Shown: in pieces, positions 44,560 to 52,756 of the stretch
Position numbering within the stretch: the first letter of the stretch is position 1
Layout of the letters: the number at the start of each line of letters is the position of its first letter
NCBI GenBank assembly: GCA_963524305.1
Contig: CAURGH010000001.1
Location: 62,001-126,000, forward strand
Origin: JABCPH02 sp963524305
Lineage (GTDB): Bacteria > Fusobacteriota > Fusobacteriia > Fusobacteriales > Leptotrichiaceae
DNA length: 64,000 bases
Direction of reading: 5' to 3'
The notes under the pieces: generated by a model
Told to the model about the DNA's origin: nothing
Databases searched by the model: none
What the model saw: the letters and a program-made list of their open reading frames with translations, nothing else
Program-made: the position numbers and the translations under genes

Positions 44560-45192
44560 ATGGCATTATTAGATTCAAATATTGTAGAACAACTAAAAGG
44601 ATATTTTAATAATATAAATGGGAATATTGAAATGGTAGCTTTTTTGGATGAAAGTGATAAATCGAAAGAATTAGATAGTTTTTTACAAGAAGTAGATAGA
44701 ATTTCATCGAAAGTAAATTACACTAAAAAAACTTTTGGAGAAGATGTTGAATTAGAAAAATCGTATAATATTACAAGACCAATTTCATTTACTTTATTGA
44801 AAGATGGCGAAGAATCAGGAATTAATTTTAATGGAATTCCTGGAGGGCATGAGTTCAATAGCTTTATTTTAGCTGTTTTAGGATTAGCTGGAATGGGTAA
44901 AAAATTAGAAGGTGAGCAATTATCTAGAGTTCAAGCAATAAATAAACCGTTGAATATTGAAACTTATGTTTCGCTTTCATGTACAAAATGTCCAGAAGTA
45001 ATTCAAGCATTGAATGTTATTTCTATGGGAAATAGCAATATTACAACTTCATTGATTGATGGAGGAGTTTATACACAAGAAGTTTCTGAAAAAAATATTC
45101 AAGGTGTACCAGTAGTTTACATCAATGGAGAAAAAGCGTCTGTTGGAGAAAAAACTATAGAAGAATTGATAAATATTGTTACAGAAGCATAA
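44560..45192 (+). CDS. Stand-alone AhpF N-terminal (double thioredoxin-fold) protein
   Basis: About 210 residues, matching the N-terminal domain of AhpF: two tandem thioredoxin folds, the second with the redox pair C141-x-x-C144 (LSCTKCPEV) and the cis-Pro segment GVPVVYING. The FAD/NADH half of AhpF is absent. AhpF-NTD carries electrons to AhpC, so this is a split reductase that needs a separate thioredoxin-reductase-like flavoprotein. AAAGG abuts the ATG at 44551, so the ATG at 44560 is preferred. Confidence 0.85.
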   Translation: MALLDSNIVEQLKGYFNNINGNIEMVAFLDESDKSKELDSFLQEVDRISSKVNYTKKTFGEDVELEKSYNITRPISFTLLKDGEESGINFNGIPGGHEFNSFILAVLGLAGMGKKLEGEQLSRVQAINKPLNIETYVSLSCTKCPEVIQALNVISMGNSNITTSLIDGGVYTQEVSEKNIQGVPVVYINGEKASVGEKTIEELINIVTEA

Positions 45193-45422
45193 TAGAAATG
45201 GGATTTTCTTGATATGAAATATTAATATAGAGTATGAATTAAATAAAAAACTCTTATAAAATTATAGTATTAAAATAACTGTTTTATGAATTTTATATCG
45301 TTTATTAAAAAATTTAGATTAATGAAAATTGGTTTTCCAATGAATGATATGATTTTTATGAAGCAGTTTTTTTGTGATTTTTTCATTTAATAAAAAATTA
45401 ATACAATTATTGAAATTTGGAC

Positions 45423-45451
45423 TTGAAAAAATTTTTTAAAAAAGGTATAAT
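45423..45451 (+). promoter_or_regulatory. Promoter of carAB
   Basis: TTGAAA (45423-45428), 17-base spacer, TATAAT (45446-45451), about 180 bases before carA. The upstream part of the 45193-45634 gap is AT-rich with nothing recognisable. Confidence 0.6.
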
Positions 45452-45485
45452 TAGAAGATTTAAGAAAATGATAAAAAAGAAAAAA

Positions 45486-45515
45486 TTACTAAAAAATAGA
45501 AATATTTTTTAGTAA
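45486..45515 (+). promoter_or_regulatory. Leader hairpin with GAAA tetraloop before carA
   Basis: TTACTAAAAAATA and TATTTTTTAGTAA pair perfectly over 13 bp around GAAA. It sits in the leader, about 35 bases after the -10. No T-run follows, and no PyrR-type binding loop was recognised. Confidence 0.45.
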
Positions 45516-45634
45516 AAAAATTTTGCAATTTTTTCGAGAATAACGATATTTTTAGTGAAATTGAATATGAAATGAGATAAAATTTTTAAATTTTAGATAA
45601 AAATGCATTACAAAAATAGAGGAGGTAAATTATT

Positions 45635-46732
45635 ATGTACTCATTGGATAAACAGTTAGTTTTAGAAGATGGTAGCGTATACAAAGGATACGGGTTTGGA
45701 GCAGATGTAGAAATGGCTGGTGAAGTAGTTTTTAATACTGCGATGACTGGTTATCAAGAAACAATCTCAGATCCTTCATATAATGGACAGATTATTACAT
45801 TTACATATCCATTAATAGGGAATTATGGGATAAATAGAGATGATTATGAAACTATTAATCCTAGCATAAAAGGTATTATAACTCGTGAAATATGTAAAAA
45901 ACCTTCTAATTTTAGAAATGAATTTACATTAGATGAGATTTTGAAAGACTTAAATATACCAGGAATTTCAGGTGTTGATACACGTAGTTTGACAAAAAAA
46001 ATTAGAGAGCATGGAACAATTAAGGGGATTATCGTTAGTGCGGATAAAGATCCTCAAGAAGTTGTTGCCTATTTAAAAAACAATTCTTTACCGACTAATC
46101 AAATCGAGCAGGTTTCAACAAAAAAAGCTTTTCTTTCTTCAGGTAGAGGAATGAGAGTCGTATTATTAGATTTAGGAATGAAATCAGGAATTTTAAGAGA
46201 ATTAAATTCGAGAGATTGTGATGTTGTTGTAATGCCACATGATGCTCCAGCAAAAGAAATATTAAGACAAAAACCAGATGGAATAATGCTTAGTAATGGG
46301 CCTGGAGATCCAGTAGATGTGCCAGAAACTATTGCGATAATAAGAGAACTTATTGGGAAGGTACCAATTTTTGGAATTTGTATGGGACACCAATTGATTT
46401 CATTGGCATGTGGTGCTAAGACATATAAATTGCCATTTGGACATCGTGGAGCAAATCAGCCGGTGTTAAACTTATTGACAGGGAAAGTGGATATTACTGC
46501 ACAAAATCATGGTTATGCAGTTGATATAGATTCTTTGAAGGATACAGAATTGGAATTAACACATATTGCAGTAAATGATAAAACTTGTGAAGGGGTAAGA
46601 CATAAAAAATATCCGGTATTTTCAGTGCAATATCACCCAGAAGCTTCGCCAGGACCACATGATCCAAATTATTTATTTGATGAATTTATAGAAAATATGA
46701 AAAAAAATAGTACGAAAAAAAGCATTTATTAA
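45635..46732 (+). CDS. carA: Carbamoyl-phosphate synthase small subunit
   Basis: A 365-residue glutaminase subunit. The N-terminal CarA domain has EMAGEVVFNTAMTGYQE. The class I amidotransferase domain has nucleophile Cys249 in GICMGHQ and His/Glu in QYHPEASPGP. It supplies ammonia to CarB for arginine and pyrimidine synthesis. GAGGAGG precedes the ATG. Confidence 0.97.
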   Translation: MYSLDKQLVLEDGSVYKGYGFGADVEMAGEVVFNTAMTGYQETISDPSYNGQIITFTYPLIGNYGINRDDYETINPSIKGIITREICKKPSNFRNEFTLDEILKDLNIPGISGVDTRSLTKKIREHGTIKGIIVSADKDPQEVVAYLKNNSLPTNQIEQVSTKKAFLSSGRGMRVVLLDLGMKSGILRELNSRDCDVVVMPHDAPAKEILRQKPDGIMLSNGPGDPVDVPETIAIIRELIGKVPIFGICMGHQLISLACGAKTYKLPFGHRGANQPVLNLLTGKVDITAQNHGYAVDIDSLKDTELELTHIAVNDKTCEGVRHKKYPVFSVQYHPEASPGPHDPNYLFDEFIENMKKNSTKKSIY

Positions 46733-46798
46733 TTAAATATGCAAAATCATAAACGGAAAAGTAATAAATTTAGAAAAATAAATTAAGGAGAGATAAAA

Positions 46799-49700
46799 AT
46801 GCCAAAACGAAAAGATATAGAAACTATTTTAGTGATAGGATCGGGACCAATAATTATAGGACAAGCGGCAGAATTTGATTATGCTGGAACGCAAGCGTGT
46901 CTATCACTTAGAGAAGAAGGATATAAAGTAATTTTAGTAAATTCAAATCCCGCAACGATAATGACAGATAAAGAAATAGCCGATAAAGTGTACATTGAAC
47001 CATTGACTTTGGAATTTGTTTCAAAAATAATTAGAAAAGAAAGACCAGATGCTTTGCTTCCAACATTAGGAGGTCAAGTAGGATTGAACTTGGCGGTTGA
47101 GTTGCATGAATCAGGTGTTTTAAAAGAATGTGGAGTTGAGTTATTAGGGACAAAACTAGATTCTATAAAACAAGCAGAAGATAGAGAATTGTTTAGAGAT
47201 TTAATGAATGAATTGGGAGAACCAGTTCCTGAATCAGAAATAATTCATAATTTGCAAGAAGCTAAAGATTTTGTGGCAAAAATAGGTTATCCAGTAATTG
47301 TAAGACCTGCATTTACGATGGGAGGAACTGGAGGAGGAATTTGCCATAATCCAAAAGAATTAGATGAAATTGTAACTAATGGACTTCACTATTCACCAGT
47401 AACTCAATGTTTATTGGAAAAATCAATTGCAGGGTATAAAGAAATTGAGTATGAAGTAATGCGTGATAGTAATGATACTGCGATTGTGGTGTGTAATATG
47501 GAAAATATTGATCCAGTTGGGATTCATACAGGAGATTCGATTGTAGTTGCACCTTCGCAAACATTGACTGATAGAGAGTATCATTTGTTGAGAGATGTTT
47601 CATTGAGAATAATTAGAGCATTGAAAATTGAAGGAGGATGTAATGTTCAATTGGCATTGGATCCAAATTCATTTAAATATTATATTATTGAAGTAAATCC
47701 AAGAGTTTCTCGTTCTTCGGCATTGGCTTCAAAGGCGACAGGATATCCGATAGCTAAAATTGCAGCTAAAATTGCAGTAGGATTAACATTGGATGAAATT
47801 ATAAATCCTGTAACGAAAAATTCTTACGCGTGCTTTGAACCTTCATTGGATTATGTTGTAAGTAAAATTCCTAGATTTCCATTTGATAAATTTGAAAAAG
47901 CGGATAGACATTTGGGAACTCAGATGAAAGCAACTGGAGAAGTAATGGCAATGGGTAGAACATATGAAGAAAGTTTGTTGAAAGCTATTCGTTCGTTGGA
48001 ATATGGTGTTCATCATTTAGGATTACCAAATGGTGAGGAATTTAAATTGGATTACATTATGAGAAGAATCAAGAAAGCTGGAGATGAAAGATTATTCTTT
48101 ATTGGTGAGGCTTTGAGAAGAGGAGTAACGCCTGGAAATATTCATGAAGTTACAAAAATTGATATGTTCTTCTTAGATAAAATGCAAAATATTATAGATA
48201 TTGAAAAAGAATTGAAAAACAATGTTGGAAATGTAGATGTGTTGCTTTATGCTAAAAAATATGGATTCTCTGATAAAGTAATTGCTCATAGATGGAATAC
48301 GACTGAAGAAGAAATTTATAAGTTAAGACATGAAAATAATATTAAACCAGTATTTAAAATGGTTGATACTTGTGCGGCAGAATTTAAATCTGAAACACCT
48401 TATTTTTACTCTTCTTATGAGCAAGAAAATGAGTCAGTTATAACTGATAAGAAAAAAATTGTTGTGCTAGGTTCGGGACCGATTAGAATTGGGCAAGGAG
48501 TGGAATTTGACTATGCGACAGTTCATGCGGTAAAAGCAATTAAAGAATTTGGATATGAAGCAATTATTATAAATAATAATCCAGAAACTGTATCGACAGA
48601 TTTCTCAATTTCTGACAAACTTTATTTTGAACCATTGACTGAAGAAGATGTCATGGCGATAATTGAATTGGAAAAACCAGAAGGAGTTGTAGTTCAGTTT
48701 GGTGGACAAACAGCGATTAACTTGGCAGAAAAATTAGCTAAACATGGTGTTAAAATACTTGGAACGGCGTTAGAAGAAATTGATAATGCTGAAAACAGAG
48801 ATAAATTTGAAGAGTTGCTTCATAAATTAAATATTCCTCAACCATTAGGAAAAACTGCATTTGATACAGAAACAGCTGTAAAAAATGCTGCTGAAATTGG
48901 ATATCCAGTATTGGTTAGACCTTCTTACGTTTTAGGTGGTCGTGCGATGGAAATCGTATATAGAGAAGAAGAATTAAGACATTATATGGAAAATGCAGTA
49001 AAAGTATCGCCTGATCATCCGGTGTTGACAGATAGATACTTGGTTGGTAAAGAAATAGAGGTAGATGCGATTTGTGATGGGGAAACAGTTGTAATTCCTG
49101 GAATTATGGAGCATATTGAAAGAGCTGGGGTTCACTCTGGAGATTCAATTGCAGTTTATCCTCCACAAAGTTTAACGCAAGAACAAATTGATACATTAGT
49201 TGAGTATACAGTTAGATTGGCTAAAGGATTGAATATTATTGGATTGTTGAATATTCAGTATGTAATTAGTAAAGGTGAAGTATTTGTACTTGAAGTTAAC
49301 CCAAGAAGTTCGAGAACAGTTCCATTCTTAAGTAAAATCACAAAAGTTCCAATGGCAAACTTGGCTATGAAAGGAATTTTGGGAGAAACATTGGCAAGTA
49401 AAGGATATAAAACAGGATTAATTCCTTCTGGAGATACAATTCATACAAAAGTTCCAGTGTTCAGTTTCCAAAAATTGAAAGATGTAGATACAACATTAGG
49501 GCCTGAAATGAAATCAACTGGGGAAGTAATGGGAAGTGACAGTACTTTAGAAAAATCATTGTATAAAGGATTAATTTCGGCTGGAATTAAAGTTAAGGAT
49601 CAAGGAAGTGTGCTATTTACAATAAGTGGAGCGGCTAAAGAAGAAGCGTTTAAATTGGCTAAGAGATTTTATGAGTTGGGATACAGTATTCTTGCAACAG

Positions 49701-49984
49701 AAGGAACGGCGAAATTTTTCAAAGAACATGGTTTGAACAGAGTTGAAGTTGTTGGTAAAATTGATGAAACTCATTATGGATATAGCGTTTTAGATGTTAT
49801 TTACAAAGGTTATGTAGATATGGTTATAAATACAGCGGCTAAGAAAAAAAGTGCGACAAATGACGGATTTAAAATTAGAAGAGCTGCAAGTGAGCAAGGA
49901 ATTGCTTGTTTAACATCATTAGACACAACAGGTGCGTTATTGAAAGTGTTAGAATCAATTTCATTTAACGTAACAGCGATATAA
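46799..49984 (+). CDS. carB: Carbamoyl-phosphate synthase large subunit
   Basis: 1061 residues with the duplicated ATP-grasp architecture: first half VIGSGPIIIGQAAEFDYAG, second half VLGSGPIRIGQGVEFDYAT. The C-terminal allosteric MGS-like domain (from about 930, TISGAAKEEAFKLAKRFYEL) is present. Full length. AAGGAG precedes the ATG; 66 bases from carA. Confidence 0.98.
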   Translation: MPKRKDIETILVIGSGPIIIGQAAEFDYAGTQACLSLREEGYKVILVNSNPATIMTDKEIADKVYIEPLTLEFVSKIIRKERPDALLPTLGGQVGLNLAVELHESGVLKECGVELLGTKLDSIKQAEDRELFRDLMNELGEPVPESEIIHNLQEAKDFVAKIGYPVIVRPAFTMGGTGGGICHNPKELDEIVTNGLHYSPVTQCLLEKSIAGYKEIEYEVMRDSNDTAIVVCNMENIDPVGIHTGDSIVVAPSQTLTDREYHLLRDVSLRIIRALKIEGGCNVQLALDPNSFKYYIIEVNPRVSRSSALASKATGYPIAKIAAKIAVGLTLDEIINPVTKNSYACFEPSLDYVVSKIPRFPFDKFEKADRHLGTQMKATGEVMAMGRTYEESLLKAIRSLEYGVHHLGLPNGEEFKLDYIMRRIKKAGDERLFFIGEALRRGVTPGNIHEVTKIDMFFLDKMQNIIDIEKELKNNVGNVDVLLYAKKYGFSDKVIAHRWNTTEEEIYKLRHENNIKPVFKMVDTCAAEFKSETPYFYSSYEQENESVITDKKKIVVLGSGPIRIGQGVEFDYATVHAVKAIKEFGYEAIIINNNPETVSTDFSISDKLYFEPLTEEDVMAIIELEKPEGVVVQFGGQTAINLAEKLAKHGVKILGTALEEIDNAENRDKFEELLHKLNIPQPLGKTAFDTETAVKNAAEIGYPVLVRPSYVLGGRAMEIVYREEELRHYMENAVKVSPDHPVLTDRYLVGKEIEVDAICDGETVVIPGIMEHIERAGVHSGDSIAVYPPQSLTQEQIDTLVEYTVRLAKGLNIIGLLNIQYVISKGEVFVLEVNPRSSRTVPFLSKITKVPMANLAMKGILGETLASKGYKTGLIPSGDTIHTKVPVFSFQKLKDVDTTLGPEMKSTGEVMGSDSTLEKSLYKGLISAGIKVKDQGSVLFTISGAAKEEAFKLAKRFYELGYSILATEGTAKFFKEHGLNRVEVVGKIDETHYGYSVLDVIYKGYVDMVINTAAKKKSATNDGFKIRRAASEQGIACLTSLDTTGALLKVLESISFNVTAI

Positions 49985-50001
49985 ATATGAATAAATTTAG
50001 G

Positions 50002-50028
50002 GAAAGAGGCTACTTAGGTAGTCTTTTT
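50002..50028 (+). terminator. Terminator of carAB
   Basis: GAAAGAGGCTAC pairs with GTAGTCTTTTTC (two wobbles) across a TTAG loop, ending in T5. Confidence 0.75.
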
Positions 50029-50061
50029 CTGTAATATTTGTTAGTGAAGCGCTTTATAAAA

Positions 50062-50090
50062 TTGAAAAAACCGTTAAATTATGCTATACT
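50062..50090 (+). promoter_or_regulatory. Promoter of mutS
   Basis: TTGAAA (50062-50067), 17-base spacer, TGC-TATACT extended -10 (50082-50090), 38 bases before the start. Confidence 0.7.
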
Positions 50091-50128
50091 AATCTGTAAA
50101 ATATTAATAATGAAACAGAGGTAAAAAA

Positions 50129-52756
50129 ATGGCAAGTACACCATTGATGAAGCAGTATAATGAGATAAAAAAAGATTATGAAGATTCGATATTATTTTTT
50201 AGATTAGGTGATTTCTATGAGATGTTTTTTGAAGATGCAGTGAAGGCTTCAAAAGAATTGGGACTTACTTTAACGTCTAGAAATAAGGAAAAGGATGAAA
50301 ATGTTCCTTTGGCAGGAGTTCCGTATCACTCGGCGAGTTCGTATATAACGAAATTGGTTTCAAAAGGCTATAAAGTGGCTATTTGTGAGCAAGTAGAGGA
50401 CCCAAAATCGGCTAAAGGCATTGTGAAAAGGGAAGTAGTGAAAGTTGTTACACCTGGGACGGTTATTGATGTGGACTCGTTGGATTCAAAAAGTAATAAC
50501 TATTTACTTAGCATAAGAGAAGCTGATGGGAAAATAGGGATTGCGTACATTGATATTACGACTGGAGAATTTAAGGTAACGGAAATTGAGAAGGAAAAAG
50601 ATTATTCAAAATTGTTTAATGAATTGAATAAAATAGAGCCGAAAGAGATTTTGCTGCTGGATGCATTCTATGAAGATGTAAGAGATCAAATAGATGATTA
50701 TGTTGAAAAAAATCAAGCTAGTGTAAGTTTAGTTGGGAAAACTCGTGATAGTAATAAATTCTTGATGGATTATTTTGGTGTGATTTCTTTGGAAAGTTAT
50801 GGAATAAAGGACAAAAAGGCTGTTATTGGAGCAGCAGCTATGGCATTGGATTATGCACAAACCATGCAGCTTGAAAATGAATTGACTGTTGAAAAAATTG
50901 AGTTTTTAAATACTTCTAATTATGCGGAAATAAATTCGATTACGAGAAAAAATTTGGAATTGACAAAAAATCAGAGAGAAAAGACGGTTTATGGATCGCT
51001 TTTGTGGGTTTTAGATAGATGTAGGACTTCGATGGGGACACGACTTTTGAAAAGATATATAAATAATCCGCTGTTAAATGTGAAAGAGATAGAAAAAAGA
51101 CAAAAAGATGTTCAATATTTTATTGATAATATTTTAATTCGAGAAGATTTGAAAGAAAAATTAGATAATGTATATGATTTGGAAAGATTGCTAGGAAAAA
51201 TAATTTTTGGAAATGAAAATGGGAAAGATTTATTAGCATTGAAAAATACGTTGAAATCTTCGATTGAAATTATGAATATTTTGAAGGAAACTAATTTTTT
51301 TGAAGAGATTAATGTGAAAAAATTGTATGATGTATATGTGCTAATTGATGAGAGCATTGATGAGGATGCACCTTTTACAGTAAGAGAAGGTGGCATGATA
51401 AAAAGAGGATATAATCAGGAATTGGACGAAATTCATCAAATAATGAATTCTGGAAAAGACTTTTTGCTAGAAATTGAGCAAAGGGAAAAAGAAGCTACGG
51501 GAATTAAAAATATGAAAATCAAATATAATAAGGTTTTCGGGTATTTTATAGAAGTTACAAAATCTAACTTAGATTTAGTGCCAGATACTTATACGAGAAA
51601 ACAAACTCTTGCAAATGCTGAAAGATTTATAACTCCAGAATTGAAAAAATATGAGGATACTATAATAAATTCTAAGGCAAAAATTTCTGATTTGGAGTAT
51701 TATTTATTTAAAGAGATTAGTGCGCAAGTTAAGGATGAAAGAAATATTTTGACTAATTTAGCTGAAAAATTGGCGTATTTAGATGTAATTGTTTCGTTTG
51801 CAACAATAGCTATTGAAAATGATTATGTGAAACCCGAAATGTTGGAAAATAGTGATGCTTTGAAAATCGTGGAAGGTAGACATCCTGTTGTAGAAAAATT
51901 GATTGGAAGGTCTGATTTTATAGCGAATAGCACTAAATTAAAAGAGAATGAGCGCTTTGTAGTTTTAACGGGTCCAAATATGTCTGGAAAATCGACTTAT
52001 ATGAAGCAAGTGGCTTTAATATCAATTATGGCACAGGTTGGTTCATATGTTCCAGCAAAAGAGGCTAAATTGTCAATTATTGATAAATATTTGACGAGAA
52101 TAGGTGCTTCAGATGATATTTTGTCAGGACAAAGTACATTTATGGTTGAAATGAGCGAGGTTTCTAATATTTTGAATAATGCGACTGAAAAAAGTTTGAT
52201 TATTTTAGATGAAGTTGGAAGAGGTACATCGACATTTGATGGAGTTTCGATTGCAACGGCGATTTCAATTTATATTCACAATGAAATTAAGGCAAAAACG
52301 ATATTTGCAACGCATTATCATGAATTAACAGATTTGGAGAATAAATTTGATGATATTGTTAATTATAGAATTGAAGTCAATGAAAAAGATGGAAAAGTGA
52401 TGTTTTTAAGAAATATCGTAAAAGGTGGAGCAGATAAATCTTATGGTATTGAAGTTGCTAAATTGGCAGGTTTGCCGAAGGAAATTTTGAAGGAAAGCAA
52501 GAAAATCTTGAAGAGATTGGAGCAGAAAAAAGAGCTTATTGAGAAAACGGTAAATGTTCATCAATTATCGCTTTTTGGAGAAAATCTAGGATTTGATGAT
52601 GACGAAGATGAAAAGAAAAAAGAAGCAGATGAGAAAATGGAAGTAATGAGCGATATTATTGATGAAATTGAAGAAAAGGATATAAATAATATTACGCCTA
52701 TGGAAGCATTAAAATTTTTATCTGAATTAAAGGCTAAATTAGAGGAGAAAAAATAA
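50129..52756 (+). CDS. mutS: DNA mismatch repair protein MutS
   Basis: 875 residues. Mismatch-reading motif GDFYEMF has F29 and E31; Walker A is GPNMSGKS (615-622), with LDEVGRGTSTFDG as Walker B. The C-terminal part contains QLSLF (812-816), a sliding-clamp-binding pentapeptide. The start is ATG 50129 behind a weak GAGG. The stop overlaps the next start (TAATG), tying repair to the LPS-transport gene by translation, probably without functional meaning. Confidence 0.98.
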   Translation: MASTPLMKQYNEIKKDYEDSILFFRLGDFYEMFFEDAVKASKELGLTLTSRNKEKDENVPLAGVPYHSASSYITKLVSKGYKVAICEQVEDPKSAKGIVKREVVKVVTPGTVIDVDSLDSKSNNYLLSIREADGKIGIAYIDITTGEFKVTEIEKEKDYSKLFNELNKIEPKEILLLDAFYEDVRDQIDDYVEKNQASVSLVGKTRDSNKFLMDYFGVISLESYGIKDKKAVIGAAAMALDYAQTMQLENELTVEKIEFLNTSNYAEINSITRKNLELTKNQREKTVYGSLLWVLDRCRTSMGTRLLKRYINNPLLNVKEIEKRQKDVQYFIDNILIREDLKEKLDNVYDLERLLGKIIFGNENGKDLLALKNTLKSSIEIMNILKETNFFEEINVKKLYDVYVLIDESIDEDAPFTVREGGMIKRGYNQELDEIHQIMNSGKDFLLEIEQREKEATGIKNMKIKYNKVFGYFIEVTKSNLDLVPDTYTRKQTLANAERFITPELKKYEDTIINSKAKISDLEYYLFKEISAQVKDERNILTNLAEKLAYLDVIVSFATIAIENDYVKPEMLENSDALKIVEGRHPVVEKLIGRSDFIANSTKLKENERFVVLTGPNMSGKSTYMKQVALISIMAQVGSYVPAKEAKLSIIDKYLTRIGASDDILSGQSTFMVEMSEVSNILNNATEKSLIILDEVGRGTSTFDGVSIATAISIYIHNEIKAKTIFATHYHELTDLENKFDDIVNYRIEVNEKDGKVMFLRNIVKGGADKSYGIEVAKLAGLPKEILKESKKILKRLEQKKELIEKTVNVHQLSLFGENLGFDDDEDEKKKEADEKMEVMSDIIDEIEEKDINNITPMEALKFLSELKAKLEEKK

